Assembly: GCA_937858995.1 (NCBI GenBank)
Contig: CALLZC010000127.1
Coordinates: forward strand, 1 to 42,094
Length of the DNA stretch: 42,094 nt
Direction: 5' to 3'
From: an uncultured Nostocoides sp.
Lineage (GTDB): Bacteria > Actinomycetota > Actinomycetes > Actinomycetales > Dermatophilaceae
The translations under genes and the position numbers were made by a program. The notes beneath the pieces are model-generated. The model was given only the letters and a program-made list of their open reading frames with translations. It searched no databases and was not told where the DNA came from. Positions 7,934 through 16,102 of the stretch are shown here, in pieces (positions within the stretch are counted from its first letter, which is position 1; each line of letters begins with the position of its first letter).

Positions 7934-9148
7934 CTAACCCGGCCGCTGGCCGGGGTCGATGTCGCCGGTGCCGATGTCGCCGCTGTTCAGGTCGCCGGGG
8001 CTGCCCGTCGCCGGGCCGTCCGGATAGGGCTGCCCGCCCCAGGTGGGGGCGGCCCCGTACGGCCCGGACGCCTCTGACTGGGAACCGTAGGGCTGTGACC
8101 CGTACGGCTGGGACGTGGGCGGCTGGGACGTGGGCGGCTGGGACCCGTACGGCTGGGACGTGGGCGGCGCGGCCTCATACGGATAGCCCGGCGCCGTCAC
8201 CGGTGGCGCATAGCCCGGAACTGGCGGCAGGCTCTCGCGGCGGCGCAGATCGAGGTACATCAGCGTGTGGTAGATGTAGGCGTAGATCTGGTACAGGTAG
8301 TTCAGGAGTATGGCAACGAGCGCCGTCAGCGCGGCGCCGATGCCGAAGGCCGCAGTGGCAGCCCCCGACGACGATTCCAGAGAGCTGAGCAGGGGGGCGG
8401 TCATCGTGCTGGTCACGCCGCTGACCGGGATCGCCAGCAGGATCAGCAAGGCGAAGCGCCCAAAGGTGCTCCACCAGTGGCCCTTGGTCAGGGTGAGCGA
8501 GCGGCGCACTGCGGCGATGGGACCGCTCTTTTCGATGGCAATGACGGGAAAGGCGAAGCTCAGGCGTACCCCGAGATAGGCCAGGGCCACCAGGCACGCG
8601 GGCACTGCGACGACGATCGTGATGATCCCGAGCGTTTGGTTCGCCGACCGCAGGCCAGCCAGCAGGCCAACCACCACGACCAGCCCAGCGACAAAGAGCG
8701 CGTAGAGGAGCACGGCCAAGGCGACCAGTCGCCAGACGATCCCGGAGCTTTCGCGCCAGGCTTCGCCCATCGTGGGGCGCTCGCCCAGGGCCACCCGGTA
8801 GGCACCGATGATGATCGCCCCGGTCAGTCTGATCGACACGTACAGGGCAAGCGCGGCCACCGCCAACATCACCACGCCCAGCAACGCGGCTGCGGCGCTG
8901 CCGCCGTCCTCGCGGGCGCCGAAAAGGCCGGCGGCAATGGCTATCGCCATCAAGGGCAGTGCCACCGCGGCCAGCACGATCACCGTGAGCACAGGAAGGA
9001 GGAGGAAGAGCCGGGGGGCCGCTCGCAGCGTGCGGAAGGACCCGCCGACAAGGTCGCCCACATCCAGCAACCGGTTAGGGACGGTCAGCTCGCTATGGTC
9101 CTGCCGGGGCTGACCCGGCGGCATGGCAATCGGAACGTGCGAACTCAT
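7934..9148 (-). CDS. GlpQ-type membrane-domain protein with P/Q/S-rich tail
   Basis: A 404-residue polytopic membrane protein resembling the glycerophosphoryl diester phosphodiesterase membrane domain family. The start resembles the conserved opening of that family (PNRLLDVGDLVGGSFRTLRA, residues 24-43). About six to seven hydrophobic segments follow between residues 45 and 290, with the family-like ESSGIVWRLVAL and KGHWWSTFGRFALL segments. No phosphodiesterase catalytic domain is attached. The C-terminal 100 residues are hydrophilic, with pentapeptide repeats of the PTSQP/YGSQP type. An AGGGGGAG SD precedes the ATG, and TACGAT (9229-9234 on this strand) could be a -10. Function is unknown; it is not obviously part of nucleoside metabolism. 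Confidence 0.75.
   Translation of the reverse strand: MSSHVPIAMPPGQPRQDHSELTVPNRLLDVGDLVGGSFRTLRAAPRLFLLLPVLTVIVLAAVALPLMAIAIAAGLFGAREDGGSAAAALLGVVMLAVAALALYVSIRLTGAIIIGAYRVALGERPTMGEAWRESSGIVWRLVALAVLLYALFVAGLVVVVGLLAGLRSANQTLGIITIVVAVPACLVALAYLGVRLSFAFPVIAIEKSGPIAAVRRSLTLTKGHWWSTFGRFALLILLAIPVSGVTSTMTAPLLSSLESSSGAATAAFGIGAALTALVAILLNYLYQIYAYIYHTLMYLDLRRRESLPPVPGYAPPVTAPGYPYEAAPPTSQPYGSQPPTSQPPTSQPYGSQPYGSQSEASGPYGAAPTWGGQPYPDGPATGSPGDLNSGDIGTGDIDPGQRPG
8076..8165. repeat. Six in-frame 15-bp tandem units
   Basis: Units of the form GGCTGGGACGTGGGC or GGCTGGGACCCGTAC start at 8076, 8091, 8106, 8121, 8136 and 8151. The first two are more diverged. Each encodes five residues of the protein tail on the minus strand (PTSQP or YGSQP), so copy-number change would keep the frame. 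Confidence 0.85.
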
Positions 9149-9299
9149 GGGTTGGGCTCCCCCTTTGCGCCGGGCTCCCGACGACGTCGGAGGTTGCCGC
9201 GGACCGTCCGCGAAGTGCGCGGCGCCTATCGTATGCGGTCCGCGCCCGGCCTGTGGGGCGCCGCGCCGTCGCTAGCGCCGAACCACTAGCTTCGAGCCT

Positions 9300-9917
9300 C
9301 TAGCGCCGACCTAAGGCCGCCTCGACCTCGGTGGCCCGGGCTGGGGTGGCTCCGCGGGCGGCCGCGCGGGCGACCACGTCCGGTTCGGCGCGCATCAGCT
9401 GCCAGCCGCGTTTGAGGAGCACTGGCGGGGGCTTGCGGCGCTCGGCCAGATCGCGGGCCAGGCGGCGCACGAAGGTCACCACCGGTCGGTTGCGCACACA
9501 CCACGCGCTATGGAGCAGGCCGGCCGAACGCAGCGGTGCCACGATCTCGGCCGCGAAGATCCCCTCGGCGATGATCAGGTGCTGCGGTTGGGCGCGCAGC
9601 GTCACCACGCTCACCCGCCGGGAGGCGCCCAGGTCATACACCGGCAGCTCGCACTCACCGTCGCGAATGAGGCAGGCCAGCGCCCCCACGGCGCCCTCGG
9701 CGTCCCAGCTGCGCGGGTCGTCCCAGTCCACGATCCCCAGGGCCGCGTGCTGCGGCAAGCCCGGGGCGTCGGCGTCCTTGTAGAAGTCATCGAGATTCAC
9801 GATCGGCCAGCCGTATGCCGCGTGCAGCCGGCCCGCGAGCCGCGATTTGCCCGCGCCCGACGGGCCGGCGAGCAGGACGATCCGGGCGTGCGCTTCCCCG
9901 GTAGGGGTCACGGGCAC
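9300..9917 (-). CDS. Uridine-kinase-like P-loop kinase
   Basis: A 205-residue P-loop kinase of the uridine kinase/phosphoribulokinase type. Walker A is GPSGAGKSR (about residues 18-26), followed by NLDDFYKDADAPGLP, where uridine kinases carry their catalytic Asp and substrate loop. Further on, LIAEGIFAAE fits the Walker B/base-recognition strand, and the C-terminus has the VRRLARDLAERRKPP segment seen in this group. It could phosphorylate uridine or cytidine and so allow salvage alongside the degradation genes, but substrate is not provable here. It starts with GTG 9917 and lies 57 bases after the half aldehyde dehydrogenase, probably in the same minus-strand transcript. Confidence 0.8.
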   Translation of the reverse strand: MPVTPTGEAHARIVLLAGPSGAGKSRLAGRLHAAYGWPIVNLDDFYKDADAPGLPQHAALGIVDWDDPRSWDAEGAVGALACLIRDGECELPVYDLGASRRVSVVTLRAQPQHLIIAEGIFAAEIVAPLRSAGLLHSAWCVRNRPVVTFVRRLARDLAERRKPPPVLLKRGWQLMRAEPDVVARAAARGATPARATEVEAALGRR

Positions 9918-9974
9918 CCGGTGGGCTGACCGGCCACCCCGTCAGGGCGGCCGAGGTGTGCGATGGTCACGAGG

Positions 9975-10859
9975 TCAGCGACCCTTGGGGTGCCAGACGG
10001 TCTTGGTCTCCAGGAAGGACTCGAGCCGGCTGAGGTCCGGGGTGGGCAGCCAGTCCTCCTCGATCGCCGTGAGGCCGTCGAGAGCGGGACGCCGAACGCG
10101 CTTGAGGTTGCCCGCGGCCGCGGCCTCCAACTGCGCCCAATCGAGGTCGGTGCCAGCGACCCCCGTGAGGTCGAGAGCGTTGACATCGCGATGCGAGGCC
10201 AGCCACGGCGCGGCTTCCGCCGGGTCGCCGGTGATCAGATTGATGACGCCACCGGGCACGTCGGAGGTGGCCAGGGCCTCGGCGAGAGTGATGGCCGGGA
10301 TCGGCCGGTCCCGGCTCGTCAGAACGACGGCCGAGTTGCCAGAGACCACGATCGGGGCCACGACACTGACCAGACCCAGAAGCGAACTGCGTTGCGGGGC
10401 AAGGGCAGCCACGACCCCCGTTGCCTCCGGCCCGGAGATGTTGAAGTACGGCCCGGCCACCGGGTTGATGCTGCCGAGCACCTGCGCGTACTTGTCCGTC
10501 CACCCCGCATACCACACCCAGCGATCGATGGCGGCGTCGACAACCGCGCCGGCGCGAGCGGGAGTCAGACCTTCGGCGGCCCGGACCTCCTCGACGAACT
10601 GACTCTTGCGCGACTCCATGATCTCGGCGACGCGATAGAGAACCTGACCACGGTTGTATGCCGTGGCACCGGCCCACCCCGGCTGCGCCTTGCGGGCCGC
10701 GACGACGGCGTCGCGGCCATCCTTGCGCGAGCCCTTGGCGGCATTGGCCAGGAAGCGGCCCTTGGTGTCACTGACTTCGTAGGAGCGTCCCGACTCGCTG
10801 CGCGGAAAGGCCCCGCCGATGTACAGCTTGTAGGTCTTCTTCACTTCGACCCGGCTCAT
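9975..10859 (-). CDS. Half-length aldehyde dehydrogenase homologue without active-site Cys
   Basis: A 294-residue protein matching only the N-terminal, NAD-binding part of aldehyde dehydrogenases (normal length about 480). Recognisable pieces are KLYIGGAFPRSESGR, AVVAARKAQPGWAGATAYNR, an altered VVAPIVVSGNSAVVL in place of the cofactor strand, and VPGGVINLITG. The ELGGK glutamate motif and the catalytic-cysteine segment are absent, so it should not oxidise aldehydes by itself. The ATG overlaps the stop of the full-length enzyme (ATGA), so the two are probably made together. The frame is intact and shows no sign of decay. A partner or regulatory subunit for the catalytic enzyme is a reasonable inference; a degenerating duplicate is the alternative. 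Confidence 0.82.
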   Translation of the reverse strand: MSRVEVKKTYKLYIGGAFPRSESGRSYEVSDTKGRFLANAAKGSRKDGRDAVVAARKAQPGWAGATAYNRGQVLYRVAEIMESRKSQFVEEVRAAEGLTPARAGAVVDAAIDRWVWYAGWTDKYAQVLGSINPVAGPYFNISGPEATGVVAALAPQRSSLLGLVSVVAPIVVSGNSAVVLTSRDRPIPAITLAEALATSDVPGGVINLITGDPAEAAPWLASHRDVNALDLTGVAGTDLDWAQLEAAAAGNLKRVRRPALDGLTAIEEDWLPTPDLSRLESFLETKTVWHPKGR

Positions 10860-12301
10860 GCGCTCTTCCCTGTCACGATATAGCCCGCCAGCCCCTGGCG
10901 GCCACCCTCACGGCCGTATCCCGACTCCTTGTAGCCGCCGAAGGGCGACGCCGGGTCGAAACGGTTGAAGGTATTGGCCCACACGACGCCGGCCCGCAAC
11001 TGATCCGCCATCCAGAGGATCCGCGATCCCTTTTCGGTCCAGATCCCGGCGGACAGCCCGTACGGCGTGTTGTTGGCCTTGGCGACCGCCTCCTGCGGAG
11101 TGCGAAAGGTCAGCACCGAGACAACCGGGCCGAAGATCTCCTCCTGCGCAATCCGGTGGGTCTGGCTGACGCCGGTGAAAACCGTTGGCCGGAACCAGAA
11201 TCCCTTCTCCGGCAGCGGGCAGCCCGTGTCCCAACGCTGCGCTCCCTCGGCCTCACCAGCGGCGACGAGTTCGGTGATGCGCGCCAACTGAGCACCTGAG
11301 TTGATCGCGCCGACGTCGGTGTTCTTGTCCAGCGGATCGCCGAGGCGCAGATGTTTCAGCCGGCGCTTGAGCCGGGCGTCGACCTCGTCCGCGATCGACT
11401 CTTGCACCAGCAGCCGGGAGCCGGCGCAGCATACGTGCCCCTGATTGAAGAAGATCCCATTGATGATCCCCTCGATGGCCTGGTCGATGGGGGCATCGTC
11501 AAAGATGATGTTCGCCGCCTTGCCACCGAGTTCCAGGGTCGCCTTCTTGCGGGTTCCGGCGATGGAGCGGGCAATCGCCTTGCCGACCCCTGTGGAGCCG
11601 GTGAACGCGATCTTGTCGATCCCCGGATGCTCCACCAGGGCCGCCCCCGTGGCGCCGGCCCCGGTGATGATGTTGACGACCCCTGGCGGCAGGTCGGCCT
11701 GCTGGCAGACCTCGGCGAAGAGCAACGCCGTCAGCGGCGTGGTCTCGGCGGGTTTGAGGACCACGGTATTGCCCGCGGCCAGCGCGGGGGCGATTTTCCA
11801 GGACAGCATCAGGAGCGGGAAGTTCCATGGAATCACCTGCCCCACAACGCCATACGGGCGCGGGTTGGCGCCGTGGACGGCATACTCCAGCTTGTCGGCC
11901 CAGCCCGCGTGATAGAAGAAGTGCGCGGCGGCAACCGGCACGTCGACGTCGCGGCTCTCCTTGATTGGCTTGCCATTATCCAGGGTCTCCAGGACCGCGA
12001 ACTCGCGGGAGCGCTCTTGCAGGATGCGCGCGATCCGATAGAGGTACTTGCCGCGGTCCGCGCCGCTGAGCTTGGACCACACCCGCGTGTATGCGGTGCG
12101 CGCCGCCCGCACGGCGGCGTCGACGTCCGCGGCGTTCGCCTCGCTGATCTCGGCGAGGACCTCCTCGGTAGCGGGGGAGATGGTCTTGAACGGGGTGCCG
12201 TTCCCGCTGACGAACTGACCATTGATGAAGAGCCCATAGCTCGCGCGCAGGTCGAGGATCGCGCGGGACTCGGGGGCAGGAGCGTACTCGAATGTCGACA
12301 T
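10856..12301 (-). CDS. NAD-dependent aldehyde dehydrogenase (deoxyribose pathway)
   Basis: A 481-residue class 1/2-type aldehyde dehydrogenase. It contains the VIPWNFPLLM cofactor strand, the FTGSTGVGK loop, TLELGGKAA with the general-base Glu (about residue 257) and NQGHVCCAGSR with the nucleophilic Cys (about residue 291), then EEIFGPVVSVLTF and NPFG-like PASPFGGYKESGYGRE near the end. It follows deoC by 13 bases, so oxidation of the acetaldehyde released by deoC to acetate is the likely job. The frame is open further upstream into deoC, but ATG 12301 with an AAGGG SD between it and the deoC stop is the better start. The stop overlaps the ATG of the half-length homologue. Confidence 0.93.
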   Translation of the reverse strand: MSTFEYAPAPESRAILDLRASYGLFINGQFVSGNGTPFKTISPATEEVLAEISEANAADVDAAVRAARTAYTRVWSKLSGADRGKYLYRIARILQERSREFAVLETLDNGKPIKESRDVDVPVAAAHFFYHAGWADKLEYAVHGANPRPYGVVGQVIPWNFPLLMLSWKIAPALAAGNTVVLKPAETTPLTALLFAEVCQQADLPPGVVNIITGAGATGAALVEHPGIDKIAFTGSTGVGKAIARSIAGTRKKATLELGGKAANIIFDDAPIDQAIEGIINGIFFNQGHVCCAGSRLLVQESIADEVDARLKRRLKHLRLGDPLDKNTDVGAINSGAQLARITELVAAGEAEGAQRWDTGCPLPEKGFWFRPTVFTGVSQTHRIAQEEIFGPVVSVLTFRTPQEAVAKANNTPYGLSAGIWTEKGSRILWMADQLRAGVVWANTFNRFDPASPFGGYKESGYGREGGRQGLAGYIVTGKSA

Positions 12302-12314
12302 GTCGGGCCCTTGA

Positions 12315-13316
12315 TCAGTAGAGGCTGGGTGCGTCGTCGGTGACATAGTCGGCGCCTGAATAGAAGCCAAGCTTCATCCGTTGCCGTTGCAGGACAAGGT
12401 CATTGAGCAGGCTGGAGGCGCCGAACCGGAACCACTTGTTGTCAAGCCATTCCTCGCCGGCGACCTCGTTGACGGCGACCAGGAATTTGATGGCCTCCTT
12501 GCTGGTGCGGATCCCGCCGGCCGGCTTGACCCCCACCATCTCCCCGGTCAGGGCGAACCAGTCGCGCACGGCCTCGAGCATCACGATGGTGACCGGGAGA
12601 GTCGCGGCGGGTGCCACCTTGCCGGTGCTGGTCTTGATGAAGTCGCCGCCGGCGAGCATCGAGAGCCACGAAGCCCGCCGGACATTGTCATAAGTGACCA
12701 GTTCGCCGGTCTCCATGATGACCTTCAGCCGGGCCGGCCCGCATGCTTGTTTGACGTCCGCGATCTGGTGGAACACGGTGAGATAGTCGCCGGCCAGGAA
12801 GGCACCGCGATCGATGACCATGTCGATCTCGTTGGCGCTGGCCGCGACCGCCTCGCGGGTGTCGGCGAGTTTGACCGCCATACTGGCGCGGCCACTGGGG
12901 AAGGCCGTTGCGACGGCGGCGATGCCGACCCCACTGTCGGTGCCCAACGCCTCGCGCGCCACCGGGACCATGTCGCCATAGACGCAGACGGCCGCCGGCC
13001 TCGGTGTACTCAGGTCCGAGGCGTCCGGGGTGAGCGCCTTGGCACACAACCCGCGAACCTTCCCCGCGGTGTCGGAGCCTTCGAGCGTGGTCAGGTCGAT
13101 CATCGAGATCGCCAGATCGATCGCCCACAGCTTGGCGTCATTCTTGATGGAGCGGGTGCCCAGATCTCCCGCGCGGGCGTCGCAGCCCACGTGGTCGACC
13201 CCCGGCAGGCCGTGCAGCCATCCTCGAAGCGCGGAATTGGTCAGCCGCGTCACGCCGAGGAAGTCCCGGGCGCGAGCCGTGGCGTCGACGGCAGTGTCGA
13301 TCGGTGCGGAACTCAC
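12315..13316 (-). CDS. deoC: Deoxyribose-phosphate aldolase
   Basis: A 333-residue class I aldolase cleaving 2-deoxyribose-5-phosphate to acetaldehyde and glyceraldehyde-3-phosphate. The Schiff-base Lys228 lies in GGDFIKTSTGK, the second active-site Lys264 in GVKPAGGIRTS, and the Asp of NEIDMVIDRG (about 165) is present. The length fits the longer DERA form found in actinobacteria and animals rather than the 220-260-residue one. GTG 13316 is the start; TACACT lies six bases upstream, suggesting a leaderless message. It leads the deoC-ALDH-ALDH'-kinase run and is the convergence point for deoxyribose from the phosphorylases nearby. Confidence 0.96.
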   Translation of the reverse strand: MSSAPIDTAVDATARARDFLGVTRLTNSALRGWLHGLPGVDHVGCDARAGDLGTRSIKNDAKLWAIDLAISMIDLTTLEGSDTAGKVRGLCAKALTPDASDLSTPRPAAVCVYGDMVPVAREALGTDSGVGIAAVATAFPSGRASMAVKLADTREAVAASANEIDMVIDRGAFLAGDYLTVFHQIADVKQACGPARLKVIMETGELVTYDNVRRASWLSMLAGGDFIKTSTGKVAPAATLPVTIVMLEAVRDWFALTGEMVGVKPAGGIRTSKEAIKFLVAVNEVAGEEWLDNKWFRFGASSLLNDLVLQRQRMKLGFYSGADYVTDDAPSLY

Positions 13317-13322
13317 CCGGGG

Positions 13323-13328
13323 AGTGTA
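13323..13328 (-). promoter_or_regulatory. -10 box of deoC, leaderless
   Basis: TACACT on the minus strand is six bases from the GTG start of deoC, with no SD between. Confidence 0.5.
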
Positions 13329-13395
13329 TCGACCCCCTTCTCGGGCCGCCCGTGAGCCCGCCGCGAACCGCCGCGAGAGCGCGTGGACTCGGGAA

Positions 13396-15066
13396 TCAGA
13401 TGGCCGTGGCCTGCTCCATCGCGGACCGGACGGCTGCCAGGCGAGCGGCAGCGCGGGTGCGGGCGGCCGGCAGGTCCGCCGGGTTGGCCACCGGCTCGAT
13501 CACCTCGAGATAGATCTTCAGCTTGGGCTCGGTGCCCGACGGCCGCACGATGATGCGCGAGTCGTCGGCGAGGTAGTACCGCAACCCCTCGGTCGGCGGC
13601 AGCCCCCCAGCGCCTTGCGCCAGGTCGTCGACGCGCGCCACCGGTATGCCGGCGACCTGCGTGAGCGGGTGTTCGCGCAGCCGGTCCATCAGCCGGCCGA
13701 TGAGGCTTAGGTCGCTGACCCGGATCGAGAAGGCGTCGGTGGCATAGACACCGTGCTCGAGCGCCAGTTCATCGAGCACCGTTTGCAGGTCGGAGCCGGC
13801 AGCCTTGCGCCTGGCCGCGAGCTCACTCAAGAGCAGAGCGGCGGTCACGCCGTCCTTGTCGCGCACATGCGCGGAGTCGACGCAATAGCCCAGAGCCTCC
13901 TCATATCCGAAGGCCAGGTCGGGGACCCGCCCGATCCATTTGAACCCGGTCAGCGTCTCCTCGTGCGGGACCCCGGCAGCCCGCGCCATCGCGGCGAGCA
14001 GCCGCGAGCTGACGATCGAGTTCGCCATCCGGCCGCCCTCGGGGACGCCGCGCTCAAGGATGTGGGCGCCGAGCAGCGCGCCGACCTCGTCGCCACGCAG
14101 CATGCGCCAGCCACCCGGGCCGGCGATGGCCGCGGCACAGCGGTCCGCGTCCGGGTCGTTGGCGATCACCAGATCGGGTCCGGTCTGCTCGGCCAGCTCC
14201 ATCGCCAGGTCCATCGCCCCGGGCTCCTCCGGGTTGGGGAAGGAGACAGTCGGGAAGAGTGGGTCGGGTTCGGCTTGTGCCGCAACGGAAATGGGCTCAT
14301 CGAAGCCCGCAGCCGTGAACGCTTTGCGAATGGTCTCGGTCCCCACGCCGTGCATGGCCGTATGCACGACCACCAGGTCCCGGGGGGCCTCGGGGGAGAC
14401 GACGGTCGCGGCGTCCGCGACATAGGCATCCAGGACCGCGTCGTCGAGGTCCTGCCACCCGGAGTCGGCGCGCGGCACGTCGGCGACCGCTCGCACGGTC
14501 TCGATCTCGGCGGCGATCAACCCGTCCACGGGGGAGACGATCTGCGAGCCATCCCCGACATACACCTTGTAACCATTGTCCTGCGGCGGGTTGTGACTCG
14601 CCGTGACCATCACGCCGGCATCGGCGCCGAGGGCGCGGATGGCATAGGCGAGCACCGGCGTCGGCATCGGCCGCGGCAAGATCGCCGCCCGGCCCCCGGC
14701 GCCGACCACGACGGCGGCGGTGTCGCGCGCGAAGACGTCGGAGTTGATGCGCGCGTCATAGCCGATCACCACGAAGGGGCGCTCCACGGAGCTCTTCAGG
14801 TATGCCGTCAACCCCGCGGCCGCGCGGATTACCACGGCTCGGTTCATCCGGTTGGGTCCGGCGCCGAGCGCCCCGCGCAGCCCCGCGGTGCCGAACTCAA
14901 GCAGCCCCGAGAACCGGTCGGCCAGGTCCGCCCGGGCGGCCTCGTCGCCGCCCTCGGCGGCACCGATCACCGCCTCGAGCTCGGCGCGCGTCTGCCCATC
15001 CGGGTCGTCGGCGGCCCAGGCGCGGGCATCGGCAAGCAGGCTGGTCAGGGCGGGCTGGGTCGGCAT
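13396..15066 (-). CDS. Phosphohexomutase-family enzyme, likely phosphopentomutase role (PmmB-like)
   Basis: A 556-residue alpha-D-phosphohexomutase superfamily enzyme. The phosphoserine loop VMVTASHNPPQDNGYKVY carries the catalytic Ser157, metal binding is by NDPDADRC, the sugar loop is GDEVGALLG, and the C-terminal phosphate loop is RPSGTEPKLKIYLE. All four domains are present. The related M. tuberculosis gene pmmB lies beside PNP as here. The neighbours (PNP upstream, deoC downstream) suggest it converts (deoxy)ribose-1-phosphate to the 5-phosphate, but glucose or mannose phosphate activity is equally compatible with the family. ATG 15066 is chosen because AAAGGAG precedes it by about seven bases; the frame is open further upstream without an SD. 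Confidence 0.92.
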   Translation of the reverse strand: MPTQPALTSLLADARAWAADDPDGQTRAELEAVIGAAEGGDEAARADLADRFSGLLEFGTAGLRGALGAGPNRMNRAVVIRAAAGLTAYLKSSVERPFVVIGYDARINSDVFARDTAAVVVGAGGRAAILPRPMPTPVLAYAIRALGADAGVMVTASHNPPQDNGYKVYVGDGSQIVSPVDGLIAAEIETVRAVADVPRADSGWQDLDDAVLDAYVADAATVVSPEAPRDLVVVHTAMHGVGTETIRKAFTAAGFDEPISVAAQAEPDPLFPTVSFPNPEEPGAMDLAMELAEQTGPDLVIANDPDADRCAAAIAGPGGWRMLRGDEVGALLGAHILERGVPEGGRMANSIVSSRLLAAMARAAGVPHEETLTGFKWIGRVPDLAFGYEEALGYCVDSAHVRDKDGVTAALLLSELAARRKAAGSDLQTVLDELALEHGVYATDAFSIRVSDLSLIGRLMDRLREHPLTQVAGIPVARVDDLAQGAGGLPPTEGLRYYLADDSRIIVRPSGTEPKLKIYLEVIEPVANPADLPAARTRAAARLAAVRSAMEQATAI

Positions 15067-15170
15067 GCGGACTCCTTTGTCGGCAACGCGCCCGGGCACA
15101 TGGTCGGCAACGCCCGGCGCGCACCCGACCTTATCGACTCCCGCGGGAGCCAGGTCGAGCGGGCCTTGCC

Positions 15171-16010
15171 TCAGATCCGCGCCACGATCGCGGCCAGCAG
15201 ATGCCCGCACCGCTGCGCCGCGGCTTGACCGGCCTCGACGACTTCGTCGTGCGAGAGCGGGACCTCCGAGATCCCCGCTGCCGGGTTTGTCACGAGCGAG
15301 ACGCCGAGGATCTCCAGACCTGCCTGGCGTGCCGCAATGGCCTCCAGGGTGGTGGACATGCCGACCAGGTCGCCGCCGATGAGTCCGGCCATCCGCACCT
15401 CGGCCGGTGTTTCGTAGTGCGGCCCCCGGAACTGGACGTAAACGCCCTCGGGCAGATCCGGGTCGACCTCGTGGGCGATCGCCCGCAGCCGGGACGAATA
15501 GAGATCGGTGAGGTCGATGAAGGTCGCCCCTTCGAGCGGCGAGGCGGCCGTGAGGTTGAGGTGGTCACTGATGAGCACCACGGTTCCGGGCACCCACTCC
15601 GGGCGCAGCCCGCCACAGCCATTGGTGAGCACGATGGCCCGACATCCCGCCGCGGCGGCGGTCCGGACGGCATGGACGACGGCGCGCACGCCGCGCCCCT
15701 CGTAGTAGTGCGTGCGGGTTCCGAAGACCAGCGCTCGGCGCCCGGTGTCACCGATGGCCACGGAGCGCATCGTGCCGGAGTGCCCGACGACCGCCGCCTT
15801 GGCGAAGCCGGGAACGTCGACATTGTCGATGCTGGTCATCGTCTCGCCAATGCGATCGGCGGTCTCGCCCCATCCGGAACCCAACACCAGAGCGATGTCA
15901 TGGGTGGCCACGCCGGTGCGTTCGGCGATCACCGCGGCGGCCTGCGCGGCGATCTCGAAGGGGTCGGCCCCGGGGGCATCGAGTGGGTTCACGGTGGCGG
16001 CGTCAGTCAC
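15171..16010 (-). CDS. Purine nucleoside phosphorylase
   Basis: A 279-residue trimeric-type purine nucleoside phosphorylase, splitting (deoxy)inosine and (deoxy)guanosine with phosphate. Motifs are the phosphate-binding VLGSGWGE (residues 42-49), GHSGTM, RTHYYEGRG, TNGCGGL, GPHYETPAEVRM with the base-contacting Glu, GMSTTLEAIAARQ and VTNPAAGIS with the base-contacting Asn. It receives inosine from adenosine deaminase and hands ribose-1-phosphate to the mutase encoded next. GTG 16010 has a -10-like TAGCCT six bases upstream. The 104 bases to the mutase gene contain a duplicated GTCGGCAACGC (near 15080 and 15107) but nothing else recognisable. Confidence 0.95.
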   Translation of the reverse strand: MTDAATVNPLDAPGADPFEIAAQAAAVIAERTGVATHDIALVLGSGWGETADRIGETMTSIDNVDVPGFAKAAVVGHSGTMRSVAIGDTGRRALVFGTRTHYYEGRGVRAVVHAVRTAAAAGCRAIVLTNGCGGLRPEWVPGTVVLISDHLNLTAASPLEGATFIDLTDLYSSRLRAIAHEVDPDLPEGVYVQFRGPHYETPAEVRMAGLIGGDLVGMSTTLEAIAARQAGLEILGVSLVTNPAAGISEVPLSHDEVVEAGQAAAQRCGHLLAAIVARI

Positions 16011-16016
16011 GAGCGC

Positions 16017-16022
16017 AGGCTA
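16017..16022 (-). promoter_or_regulatory. -10 box of PNP gene, leaderless
   Basis: TAGCCT on the minus strand lies six bases before the GTG start at 16010. No SD is visible. Confidence 0.5.
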
Positions 16023-16102
16023 TCGGACACCGGCGGTTGGAGGTGGCAGGTTCATCGGAGAGACTTGGCCAACAACTTCCGGCTGATCGAGGTGGGCGAG
16101 GG

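Noticed and set aside
8267-9289. Plus-strand open frame of 340 residues
   Set aside because: Antisense to the GlpQ-domain membrane protein; composition dominated by Gln, Gly, Arg and His, as expected of a shadow.
13753-15228. Plus-strand open frame of 491 residues
   Set aside because: It is antisense to the phosphohexomutase gene, is rich in Arg/Gly/His with no recognisable domain, and results from high GC at third positions.
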